Shown here: positions 9,801 through 16,648 of the stretch, one piece after another
How the letters are laid out: each line of letters begins with the position of its first letter
Numbering within the stretch: position 1 is the first letter of the stretch
From: Nocardioides plantarum
Lineage (GTDB): Bacteria; Actinomycetota; Actinomycetes; Propionibacteriales; Nocardioidaceae
NCBI RefSeq assembly: GCF_006346395.1
Contig: NZ_VDMS01000001.1
Span: 1,922,001-1,986,000, forward strand
Length of the DNA: 64,000 nt
Direction: 5' to 3'
The notes under the pieces: model-generated
What the model saw: only the letters and a program-made list of their open reading frames with translations
Told to the model about the DNA's origin: nothing
Database searches by the model: none
Translations under genes and position numbers: made by a program

Positions 9801-9911
9801 GGTGGGGCTCGGCGCCACGATGGCGCCGGTCAGTGCGACGGCCAGGCTGGCCGTGACCAGGCCGAGGAGGCGGGTACGCCTCCGTCGGCCGGCTGAGGGG
9901 TTCGAGAACAA
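6840..9911 (-). CDS. Secreted subtilisin-like serine protease (S8) with PA insert
   Basis: A large extracellular protease of about 1023 residues. An Arg-rich N-terminus and hydrophobic stretch ending PTLAA form a signal peptide, followed by an inhibitor I9-like propeptide (GRYVVVLKAAP). The catalytic triad is Asp in VVGDIDSGVWP, His in GSGHGSHTASTASG and Ser in GTSMSAPHITG. A PA domain is inserted before the serine (KIVVCYRG...AAMILVNPTP). The C-terminus has Fn3-like and PPC-like beta domains. The TTG at 9911, preceded by GGGAGA, puts the signal peptide at the right place. An ATG at 10013 would add about 34 residues unlike a signal peptide. Monocistronic, with a hairpin after it. A 16-bp GGCCG-rich palindrome (9932-9947) lies in the leader. 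Confidence 0.93.
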   Translation of the reverse strand: MFSNPSAGRRRRTRLLGLVTASLAVALTGAIVAPSPTLAAPSVKADRQTPTGTLATRDAGRYVVVLKAAPAASYDGSDSRFAATRASGGQGFRADSPAARAYTSHLRRTQDALAKSVGAKAYSNYTVALNGFAAELTSAQATRLSTDKSVLLLAKDALRKKDTWQTPAFLGLDGSGGAWKAHGSRTDAGQGIVVGDIDSGVWPASGSFRGAKLSSTPVGPTDATIDSEGNTRSEKADGGVFTGKCETGEKFVVGNCNAKVISARYYPDAYLAGTTPADRPTSEYISPRDGSGHGSHTASTASGVVTGSSAKPVTVEGRAFGTVSGMAPGSQLAIYKVCFENVDPDKSGCANSAILSAIDDAVVDNVDVINFSISGATDTVVDPVEIAFEGAAEAGIFVSASAGNSGPTASTVAHNSPWLTTVAAGTHVNFENTVVLADGTKLVGASINGTRVPRTPIVTAEASVVADGDAADAKLCGPDTLDPAKVADKIVVCYRGTYDRVAKSAEVKRAGGAAMILVNPTPNSLDADFHAVPTVHISDADGAKLEAYLATATAPAGRFGITNESGKTTPLPQVAGFSSRGPALANDGDLLKPDITAPGASVLAAVAPPSNQGRDYDLYSGTSMSAPHITGLAAFILGEHPTWSPMEIKSAMMTTATRMLGSTGSITNNVFAVGAGQVSPKRFFDPGLFVTETGRNWRGFITGQGLDTGVPAVAANELNIPSFADSSVPGAVTLKRSFRATRAGTWTPSFAVKGFTVTASPAKVVAKRKNDIVDVKFTFTRTTARLDAYAQGSITLAGPTSVRMPVALKPVALAAPSKVTGTGSDGSVDVPVTAGSNGSVDLAATGLVAPSDDSYSSAVAVNDYELACFQVNPSTKQAVFDLDADDDSADLDLHVYSATACSTAAITGEAGTSATGSADERVVISNPDTAFYITEVDGFAAGTDGTNPISYSLDFYDIGGGPAVGGFTVAPDPLPTTQGEETSYEASWTGLAPGHYLGLVEYSGTSATTTVEVDVPEEPLRSN

Positions 9912-10056
9912 GGCTTCTCCCTGCTGCTGCTGCCGGCCGCGGCCGGCTGCGCCGCGATGGCGCTGGAAGCATCCTGGACCCTGCGGGCGCATTTGTGGGG
10001 GATCGTTGTGCAAGGAATCACATTCACCCTTCCGTGGCCCTGCGGCCGGAGGATGT

Positions 10057-11892
10057 TCAGGCCTCGTCGAGCGCCTGCGCCACGCGTCGGTGGGCGTTCC
10101 AGATCGCCTCGGGCAGCCGGTCGAACTGCTGCAGGTGCTCCTCGCGGAACCCCATCTCCTGTCGCCACCGGTCCAGGTCGAGCCCGAGGATCCGGTCGAG
10201 GTCCTCCGTCGGGATGTCGAGCCCGGTCAGGTCGAGCTCCTCGAGCGTCGGGATGGTGCCGACCGGGGTCTCGCGGCCGGCGACCTCGCCGTCCTTGTGG
10301 CGCACCAGCCACAGCAGCGGACGGAGGTTCTCGCGGTAGCCGGGCCACAGGAAGTGGCCGTCGTCGGGGTCCTTCTGGAACCAGTTGACGTGGGCGAAGA
10401 TCGGCGGGTCGGTGGCCGCGCCGATGATCTCGAGCCAGTGGGCGGCGTAGTCGCCCTCGCCGTAGGCCAGGAACGGCCGCATCGACATCGGGTCGTAGCG
10501 CAGCTGTCCGTCGAGACCGTCGGCGGCGAACGTCGCCTCGGCACCCAGGGTCAGGCCGTCGTAGACGCCCTCGGCCAGGTCGGTGATCGCGCGCACCAGC
10601 GGCTCACGGTCGCGGGTGCGACCGCCGAAGATGATCGCGTCGATCGGGACCCCGGCCGGGGCCTCGAAGTCGTCGGCCACGTTGGGCACGTTAGCCAGCG
10701 TCGTGGTGAACCGGCTGTTGGGGTGGGCCCACGGGCTCAGGTCGCCCTCGTCGCGCTCGGCGATCCGGTCGCCCTTCCAGTCCTCCCACCCGGTGACGTC
10801 GACCGGCGGCTCGGGCGTCCTGCCCTCCCACCAGACCTCGTGGGTGTCGGGGTTGTAGGCGACGTTGGTGAAGATCGCGCCGCTGCCCTCGGCGATCGAG
10901 TCGAGCGCCGTCGGGTTGGTCAGCTCGTTGGTGTCCTTGGCGACGCCGAACACGCCGAACTCGGGGTTCATGCCGTAGACACGGCCGTCGTCCTGGTTGA
11001 CCCAGAGCCACGCGATGTCGTCGCCGTAGAAGTCGACGTGGTAGCGGTCGCCCATCGCGTCGGGCGCCAGCGTCATCGCCAGGTTGGTCTTGCCCGAGGC
11101 GCTCGGGAAGCCGCCGCAGACGTGCCACTTCTGTCCGGTCTGCTTGTCGGTGATGCCGAGCAGCATGAACTGCTCGGCCAGGAAGACCCCCGACGCACGG
11201 CCGTCGTAGCAGGCCTGGCGCAGACCGTGGGCGATCTTGCCCAGGAGCGCGTTGCCGCCGTACGACGACCCGAAGTGCAGGATCGTGCGCTGGTCGGCGA
11301 CCGTGACGAAGTAGCGCTGGTCGTCGGGCGTGCCCTGGCCGAGGTTCTCCAGGTCGCCGGTCACGTGGACGGCGCGCACGAAGGTCGCGGGATCGGCGAG
11401 GTCGTCGAGGTGGTGGGTGCCGACCCGCGCCATCCGGATCATGTGGAGCACGACCGGGCGGTTGTCGGTGAGCTCGACGCCGGCGGCGTACTGCTCGAGG
11501 GGCGAGCCGGGAGGCGCCATCAGGTAGGGGACGACGTACATCGTCTTGCCCTTGCTCTGCCCGCGCATCCGCTCGAGCTGGCCTGCGGTCATCTCCTCGG
11601 CGTCGCGCCAGTTGTTGTAGACGCCCCTGTCGTCGGGCTTGCTGGTCGCGACGATCGTGCGCTCCTCGGAGCGCGCGGTGTCCTTGAAGTAGGAGCGCGA
11701 GTAGTAGCGCCCCTCGCCGGCGGGGAACAGCTCGCCGGCCTCCAGCGCCTCGGCCACCAGCCGCGCGTCGTCGGAGGCGTTGACCACCTCGACGCGGTCG
11801 GGCTCGGTGATGCCGGCCCAGTAGGTGACGTACTCGCGGACGTGGGGGTTCTTCAGCCCCGCCTCGTCCAGGACCCGATCCACATCGACCAT
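10057..11892 (-). CDS. pckG: Phosphoenolpyruvate carboxykinase (GTP)
   Basis: Converts oxaloacetate and GTP to phosphoenolpyruvate, the entry to gluconeogenesis. The 611-residue length and the motifs GDDIAWLWV, NPEFGVFGVA, AHPNSRFTT, FGGRTRDREPLV, DPMSMRPFLAYGEGDYAAHW and FLWPGYRENLRPLLW are family hallmarks. The P-loop reads GFPSASGKTN (262-270), where the usual reactive cysteine of FPSACGKTN is serine (Ser266). Single gene; the upstream 110 nt contain a GAAAGG ribosome site and no clear operator. Function is firm; the cysteine replacement is a real oddity to note. Confidence 0.96.
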   Translation of the reverse strand: MVDVDRVLDEAGLKNPHVREYVTYWAGITEPDRVEVVNASDDARLVAEALEAGELFPAGEGRYYSRSYFKDTARSEERTIVATSKPDDRGVYNNWRDAEEMTAGQLERMRGQSKGKTMYVVPYLMAPPGSPLEQYAAGVELTDNRPVVLHMIRMARVGTHHLDDLADPATFVRAVHVTGDLENLGQGTPDDQRYFVTVADQRTILHFGSSYGGNALLGKIAHGLRQACYDGRASGVFLAEQFMLLGITDKQTGQKWHVCGGFPSASGKTNLAMTLAPDAMGDRYHVDFYGDDIAWLWVNQDDGRVYGMNPEFGVFGVAKDTNELTNPTALDSIAEGSGAIFTNVAYNPDTHEVWWEGRTPEPPVDVTGWEDWKGDRIAERDEGDLSPWAHPNSRFTTTLANVPNVADDFEAPAGVPIDAIIFGGRTRDREPLVRAITDLAEGVYDGLTLGAEATFAADGLDGQLRYDPMSMRPFLAYGEGDYAAHWLEIIGAATDPPIFAHVNWFQKDPDDGHFLWPGYRENLRPLLWLVRHKDGEVAGRETPVGTIPTLEELDLTGLDIPTEDLDRILGLDLDRWRQEMGFREEHLQQFDRLPEAIWNAHRRVAQALDEA

Positions 11893-12584
11893 CGCGCAAC
11901 GCCTTTCGGAGGAATGTGGCGGTCACGCTACCCACCGTCAGACGGCCTCCGACGCCGGCCTGACTTGGATCGATCAAAGGATCTCGGCCCCTACGATCGC
12001 CCCCGTGACCGCCCCCGACGTCCTCGCGTTCGCCGACCGCAAGAGCGACGGGGCGTACGCCGTCACGGAGCCGTCGGGCTCCGTCACGATGCGGCAACCC
12101 GTCGAGCGGAATGCAATCCTCTCCCCGTCCTTCGGGTGACGGACTCGGGCAGCCGCGGGCGCAGTCCAACGGTTTCGCTCCCCTGTTCGACACCCGCGAC
12201 ACCCGCGACACCCGCGACGATCCCGGCCCGCGGAACAGTGACCAAGCGCGTAACCGGAGGAGTGATCCCCGCCGGCGCTACCAGCAGCGTGCCCGGCGGC
12301 GGTGGGCACGACATCGGGGGCAGCAGCGACGCATCCAACGGCCGGGCAGGAATCGTCTCCTTTGGGGGCCATCAGGAAGAACTCGGATGCGTGCCTGGGA
12401 ACCTGGATCGGTTGTCACACCCCGCAGATTCGTTTCGGAGTCACCGCCGGGACAGGCGGCATGGCCTGCCCCGGCAGGGGCCCGGGCTAGTTGGCGTACA
12501 TAAGTTCCACCATGCCGCACTGCGGGCTCCGCCCGACCATGCCGCCGAGCGGGCTCTGAAGGGGGTTGTGATCGCGGGTTGAGG
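11893..12584. other. Gene-poor stretch upstream of pckG
   Basis: About 690 bp with no recognisable gene. A 44-codon GTG frame (12005-12139) contains a small ACGGAGCC/GGCTCCGT hairpin but has no familiar sequence. Three 9-bp tandem units lie at 12189. The other open frames have atypical composition and no motif. The pckG promoter must lie near 11900-12000. The right half is less GC-biased than the chromosome around it and merges into the sigma-factor region. Confidence 0.6.
12189..12218. repeat. 9-bp tandem repeat, three units
   Basis: GACACCCGC occurs three times in a row (12189-12215), followed by a further GAC. No coding frame around it can be supported. Confidence 0.85.
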
Positions 12585-13622
12585 TCAGCGTGCGGTGTTG
12601 GCTCCGATGAGCCGGTCGAGGAGGGCCATGCCTTGGGCGCTGGGTGACCACGCGTTGTAGAAGGATCGGCATGACAGGGACCATTGGCTGACGGTGTCGC
12701 CCCATGCAGTGACGCCGCGCAGGAGGATCGATGTTCGGTCATCGGCGCATTGTCCGAAGCTGCTCGGTGTTTGAGTGTCTGACCTGGCATCAGCTTTGAG
12801 GATCTCCAGGTCGGCGGCAGGTACTTCGACCTCCTGCGACCAGGTGCGGGCGTCTCGATCGGTGACGCAGACCGTCAAGGAAACGGCGTCATCGAATCGT
12901 CCGAGCATCGAGTCAGCGCTGTAGGTGACCGGTAAAGGGCATGTCGACGTTGCGTCCGGGTAGGGCGGCGTCATCGAGTTGCGTTGGGCCCTCAGCAAAC
13001 GTTCAAAGGCCTCGTATGCCGGGCGTCCGCTCGGCCCGCACCCATCGGACCCAGTCGCGGTGTTGGCATAGATCGTGTGGGTTGAGCCATCGGCGTAGCC
13101 GAACTCGATCGCGAACGGCAGCCCACCTGTTCCGGCACACACGGTCTCGTTCCCGCGGGTCGGAGGCACCCGTGGAGGTTTCAGGGTGGACACGAGGTCC
13201 TCGATGCCGACACGCAACGGATCAGCTGGGGCTTGAAGAATGGTCTCGCCGTCGTCGATGGCACACAGTCTCGCCTCCACGGGGTGGTTCGGTACGTTCC
13301 ATGGCCATTGCCCGACGGGTGTGCTGTTGTTCGGGTCGGCCTGGAGCTGGCAGCCGGTGGCGTCACCGGGGGCCGGCCTCTTCGTGTCGGTGGTTGACGG
13401 CGGGAGGCCGTCGGTGTCCCCGTCGAGACTCCGTTGCAACGAGGGGACGACGACGGCGATGGCGACGATCGCTGCCACAACGGCCACGACCCCGGCGGCT
13501 GAACGTCGGCGACGAGAGGCTCGACGCTCCGCGGCGATGCCCTTCAGCAGGTCGCTTGCCGGAGGCGGAGAGGGGGCGGCTGCTCGCAGATTGTCGGCCA
13601 GCCAGGTCTCGTCGCGGTTCAT
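12585..13622 (-). CDS. Membrane-anchored hypothetical protein, partner of the sigma factor
   Basis: A 345-residue protein with a short charged N-terminus (MNRDETWLADNL), one membrane segment (AAGVVAVVAAIVAIAVVV, about residues 45-63) and a large probably extracytoplasmic part. That part carries several cysteines (for example GCQLQ, RLCAID, TVCAGT, STCPL, LTVCV), which may form disulfides. Its ATG overlaps the stop of the upstream SigE-family sigma gene by 4 nt, the normal place for an anti-sigma or regulated partner. No zinc anti-sigma motif is visible, so the anti-sigma role is inferred from position only. Codon use is less GC-extreme than in neighbours. Confidence 0.8.
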   Translation of the reverse strand: MNRDETWLADNLRAAAPSPPPASDLLKGIAAERRASRRRRSAAGVVAVVAAIVAIAVVVPSLQRSLDGDTDGLPPSTTDTKRPAPGDATGCQLQADPNNSTPVGQWPWNVPNHPVEARLCAIDDGETILQAPADPLRVGIEDLVSTLKPPRVPPTRGNETVCAGTGGLPFAIEFGYADGSTHTIYANTATGSDGCGPSGRPAYEAFERLLRAQRNSMTPPYPDATSTCPLPVTYSADSMLGRFDDAVSLTVCVTDRDARTWSQEVEVPAADLEILKADARSDTQTPSSFGQCADDRTSILLRGVTAWGDTVSQWSLSCRSFYNAWSPSAQGMALLDRLIGANTAR

Positions 13623-14152
13623 CGCTGCTCGTCCTCTCGCAGGCTCGGTGAGATTCGAAGGGCTGCCAACGCTCTTGATGCCTGGCTCTTGATGGTGCCG
13701 ACACTGCACCCCAGGACGTCTGCGGTTTGTCGCTCGGTGAGGTCCTCGATGTAGCGCAGGACGATCACTGCGCGTTGACCCTTCGGAAGGGCCGCGAGCG
13801 CCGCGACAACGTCGCGTCGAGCGCCGAGGTCTGACTCAACGAACTGTTGATCTGGGAGGTCCTCAGTGGGGATCTCGCCGGTCCACCGTCGGCGCCACCA
13901 GGCAAGGTAGGTGGTGAACATGATGCGGCGGACGTAGGGCTCGAAGCCGTCGGTTCCGACTCGATCGAAGTGCCTGTACGACTTCGCCAGCGCGACCTGT
14001 ACCAAGTCTTCGGCTAAATGCCTGTCACTCGTCAGCAGCCATGCCGAGCGCCACAGCGTCGCGCCCCGCGCGGCCACGAAATCATCGAACGAATCCGTGC
14101 TCGCCGTCGGCGTCACCTCGTTCGACACTGCTACTCCGCTCATCGTGTTCAC
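13619..14152 (-). CDS. SigE-family ECF RNA polymerase sigma factor
   Basis: A 177-residue extracytoplasmic-function sigma factor. Region 2 runs from DFVAARGATLWRSAW through LAEDLVQVALAKSYRHF and YVRRIMFTTYLAWWRRR. Region 4 contains LPKGQRAVIVLRYIEDLTERQTADVLG and the helix-turn-helix recognition segment SVGTIKSQASRALAALR. The GTG at 14152 or the ATG at 14143 (AGGGA upstream) could be the start. It overlaps the membrane protein gene by 4 nt, forming a two-gene unit. The stimulus is unknown. Confidence 0.92.
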   Translation of the reverse strand: MNTMSGVAVSNEVTPTASTDSFDDFVAARGATLWRSAWLLTSDRHLAEDLVQVALAKSYRHFDRVGTDGFEPYVRRIMFTTYLAWWRRRWTGEIPTEDLPDQQFVESDLGARRDVVAALAALPKGQRAVIVLRYIEDLTERQTADVLGCSVGTIKSQASRALAALRISPSLREDEQR

Positions 14153-14715
14153 GTCCCTTCACCTAGGTAAAGGACGCAGGACCGAAGGAAGGTTGTCACG
14201 ACGAACTAACGGATCTTCCGCAGCCCAAACGTCACCGAACACGCACGCCGGCTGCACTGTCGCGTGCCGGGTCCGACGGCACCCGGCCCCACCCCGGGCG
14301 CGGGCGCGGGCGTCGGGAAGATGACCCCCGCGGCGCTGGCCGCTCAGCAGGCCGCGGCACACGCACGTACCTCGCTCGCAGGCACCACACCTGCACCCGA
14401 ACGGCCCATCAGGCCGCCGGCACCACACACGCCGGACCGCGGGCCCGACTATGGCCAGGGCAACGACCCAGCAGGAGGCGGTGACTGCTCGCAGCAGGGG
14501 GCGCGACCGGTCGGCGTGCTCCTGGCGAGCTCACGTGAGGGCGTGCGCATGGGTGCTCCATATGAACTTGTTCCCGAGAATGACCGGGGAAGCATGCACC
14601 ACCCGATCGTCGTGCGCAGCAAAACCCGCTAAACGGCGTCAATCACGTGCCCCTGCCGGCGGGGGTTCACCAGACGATCCGTCACTTCGTGAATTCTCGA
14701 TGTCACACTGAACCC
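14153..14715. other. Intergenic region with no supported gene
   Basis: About 560 bp between the divergent sigma-factor and ArsR genes. The longest plus-strand frame (14264-14632) is Pro/Ala-rich, then ends in a short ordinary-looking segment (GAPYELVPENDRGS). It could be a decayed gene end but matches nothing I know. Composition is patchy, with AT-richer islands near 14200 and 14560-14700. No tRNA fold was recognised. Confidence 0.55.
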
Positions 14716-15027
14716 ATGCCCGCAGACCTCGTCGAGACGTTGAAGGCGCTGGGCAATCCCACGCGCCTGCAGATCATGGAGTGGCTGCGCACACCCGAGC
14801 AGTCCTTCAGCGAGTACGAGCCCATCGCCGACCGCGCCGAGGTCGGCGTGTGCGTCACTCACCTCGCCGCCAAGACCGGCCTGGCCCAGTCGACGATCTC
14901 CACCTACATGGCCACCCTCGAGCGCGCCCACCTCGTGAGCGCGACCCGGGTCGGCAAGTGGACCCACTACCGACGCAACGACACCCGGGTCGAGGAGCTG
15001 CTGGCGCAGCTCGAGGACCACGTCTGA
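14716..15027 (+). CDS. ArsR-family transcriptional repressor
   Basis: A 103-residue winged-helix regulator. It starts PADLVETLKALGNPTRLQIMEWL, the classic ArsR helix, and the recognition helix lies in KTGLAQSTISTYMATLERAHLV with the wing at RVGKWTHYRRND. A single CVTH stretch before the recognition helix is the only metal-like element, so the sensed signal may not be a metal. The ATG at 14716 is chosen because the domain starts directly after it. It lies 34 bp upstream of an oxidoreductase gene it probably controls together with itself. Confidence 0.9.
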   Translation: MPADLVETLKALGNPTRLQIMEWLRTPEQSFSEYEPIADRAEVGVCVTHLAAKTGLAQSTISTYMATLERAHLVSATRVGKWTHYRRNDTRVEELLAQLEDHV

Positions 15028-15033
15028 TTTACA

Positions 15034-15051
15034 TATCGCAAAACGTCGATA
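15034..15051. promoter_or_regulatory. Candidate ArsR operator
   Basis: TATCG-N8-CGATA sits in the short AT-rich gap (15028-15061) between the ArsR gene and the oxidoreductase. The gap is far less GC-rich than its flanks. Location and symmetry suggest the repressor site; the binding protein is inferred. Confidence 0.45.
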
Positions 15052-15061
15052 CGATTGACGT

Positions 15062-15739
15062 ATGTCCATCACGTCGCCGCAGGGGCCAGTACGCCGTGCC
15101 CTGATCGTCCATGCCCACCCCGAGCCGGACTCGTTCTCGAGCGCCCAGGCGGCCGCAGCAGCCGACCAGCTCCGCGCCCAGGGCGTCGACCTGCGCCTGG
15201 TCGACCTTCACGCCGAGGGCTGGGACCCGGTGCTGGCGCGCGAGCAGTTCCTGGATGGCCCCGGCTACTTCAAGCCCCAGGCCGAGCAGCTGCACGCCGC
15301 GGCCGGCGGGACGCTCGCCGACCCGGTCAGGACCCAGCTCGACCAGCTGCAGGAGGCTGACCTGCTCGTGCTGTCCTTCCCTCTGTGGTGGTTCTCGATG
15401 CCCGCCATCATGAAGGGCTGGGTCGACCGCGTCTTCGTCATGGGCGCCACCTTCGGCGGCGAGCACGGGATCTTCGCGGACGGCGGCATGCGCCACAAGA
15501 AGGCCATGCTGCTGCTCACCACCGGCGGCTCGTCCGCATCGTTCGCCCCCGGCGCGACCGACGGGTACGGCGACCTCGACACCTTCTTGTTCCACATCCA
15601 CCGCGGCATGCTCGAGTTCGTCGGCTACGACGTCCTGCCGCCCGTCGTCACCTACGGCCCCGCCCGCCTCACCGAGGCCGGTCGCGCCGCCGCCATCGAC
15701 CGCGTCCGGGCTCAGGTCGCCGCCACCGTCGGTGCCTGA
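15062..15739 (+). CDS. NAD(P)H-dependent oxidoreductase, flavodoxin-like fold
   Basis: A 225-residue FMN- or FAD-dependent quinone-reductase type enzyme of the NQO1/MdaB/YwrO group, cytoplasmic. The flavin phosphate loop is in ALIVHAHPEPDSFS, and LLVLSFPLWWFSMPAIMKGWVDRVF is the family hallmark. TTGGSSASFAP forms part of the flavin pocket. It follows the ArsR gene and probably responds to the same signal, such as quinone, nitro-compound or electrophile stress. The exact substrate is unknown. Confidence 0.92.
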   Translation: MSITSPQGPVRRALIVHAHPEPDSFSSAQAAAAADQLRAQGVDLRLVDLHAEGWDPVLAREQFLDGPGYFKPQAEQLHAAAGGTLADPVRTQLDQLQEADLLVLSFPLWWFSMPAIMKGWVDRVFVMGATFGGEHGIFADGGMRHKKAMLLLTTGGSSASFAPGATDGYGDLDTFLFHIHRGMLEFVGYDVLPPVVTYGPARLTEAGRAAAIDRVRAQVAATVGA

Positions 15740-15806
15740 CTGTCGCCACCGGGCCCAGGGGACGGGTTCCGCTCCGTCGGGTGCCCCGGTGCGCGATCAT
15801 CGGTCC

Positions 15807-16055
15807 GTGCCCACCCGCCAGCCGTCGTCCGCCCGCCAGCTCCTGGACGTCCTCCACCGCTGTCGCTGGTGGACGACCGCGGCGGCAATGGCCGTCCTCG
15901 TGGTGGCGGTGCCGGACGGCGACGCGCTGCACCCCGTCGCGTGGCTCGTCTACGCCCTGCTGCTGGTCCTGGTGTGGATCCCCACCGCCGTGCGCTGGGG
16001 CCGGCGCCTGGCCGAGTCCCGTTCGGCATACCGACGCGCGGTCGCCGGGCACTAG
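15807..16055 (+). CDS. Small membrane protein, hypothetical
   Basis: From the GTG at 15807 the product is 82 residues with two hydrophobic segments, WWTTAAAMAVLVVAVP and VAWLVYALLLVLVWIPTAV, separated by a short DGDALHP turn, and an Arg-rich C-terminal tail. The frame is open further upstream to 15732, but that part overlaps the previous gene's end and looks non-coding. No family recognised. Confidence 0.6.
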   Translation: MPTRQPSSARQLLDVLHRCRWWTTAAAMAVLVVAVPDGDALHPVAWLVYALLLVLVWIPTAVRWGRRLAESRSAYRRAVAGH

Positions 16056-16063
16056 CCGGACCG

Positions 16064-16648
16064 TCAGGGACGCCGGCCACCCGGATGCGAGCGCGCGCGT
16101 GACTTGATGGCCTCGATCACCGTGGTCTTGGCGTCGGCGTAGGCGTTCATGTCGGCCCACTCGCGCGTCATCAGCTCGCGCTTCGTGGCCTCGTAGAGGT
16201 CGCGGTCGTCGGGGTCGCGGCGCAGGTGGTCACGCAGGAGCAGGTAGTCGTGGGCCGCGACGTCATCGGGCTCGAGGAGGTGGACGTGCACGTCGCGCTG
16301 CTCGGTGCGCACCAGGCGGTGGCCGGGCTCGCGGACCCGTAGCAGGTAGCCCGCGGCGAGCAGCGGCTCGAGGTAGTCCTCCTCGGCGGTGATGTCGGGG
16401 ACGGTCACCAGGACGTCGATGATCGGCTTGGCGGCCAGCCCGGGCACCGAGGTCGAGCCGATGTGCTCGATCGCGACCGCGCGGTCGTCGAGCGCGGCCC
16501 GGATGCGCGCCTCGTGCGCGGCGTACTGGTCCGCCCAGGCCGGGTCGTGGTCGAGGAGGTAGAGCTCGCGCTGCTCGACCCCGCCGACGAGCTCGACGTC
16601 GGTGACGTCGTCCCGACGCCGGGTGCGGTCGCCCGGGCCGTCACTCAT
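16064..16648 (-). CDS. GrpB family protein (UPF0157), nucleotidyltransferase-like
   Basis: A 194-residue member of the GrpB/UPF0157 family. The hallmark IEHIGSTSVPGLAAKPIIDV lies mid-protein, preceded by DHDPAWADQYAAHEARI, followed by VHVHLLEPDD and a C-terminal YEATKRELM helix. The fold is related to nucleotidyltransferases; the cellular role is not known. Its ATG overlaps the stop of the PP2C phosphatase gene by 4 nt, so it is the second gene of that unit. Confidence 0.88.
   Translation of the reverse strand: MSDGPGDRTRRRDDVTDVELVGGVEQRELYLLDHDPAWADQYAAHEARIRAALDDRAVAIEHIGSTSVPGLAAKPIIDVLVTVPDITAEEDYLEPLLAAGYLLRVREPGHRLVRTEQRDVHVHLLEPDDVAAHDYLLLRDHLRRDPDDRDLYEATKRELMTREWADMNAYADAKTTVIEAIKSRARSHPGGRRP

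Noticed and set aside
12005..12139. 44-codon GTG frame upstream of pckG
   Set aside because: No ribosome site or recognisable sequence, and an internal hairpin; kept only as part of the intergenic description.
9745..12582. A 945-codon open frame on the plus strand opposite the protease leader and pckG
   Set aside because: It is the antisense of pckG, with the low-complexity Val/Gly/Asp/Arg look of shadow frames in high-GC DNA. The pckG frame is unmistakable.
12487..12705. Minus-strand 72-codon frame ending GMVELMYAN, considered as a transposase or integrase tail
   Set aside because: Too short, overlaps a better-supported gene, and I could not match it to any transposase family.
14264..14632. 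122-codon Pro/Ala-rich plus-strand frame, considered as a relaxase or gene remnant
   Set aside because: Low complexity for most of its length and no domain recognised.
14630..14680. A GGGGTTCACC-like stretch resembling a tRNA T-arm
   Set aside because: No matching acceptor stem, D-arm or anticodon arm could be drawn on either strand.
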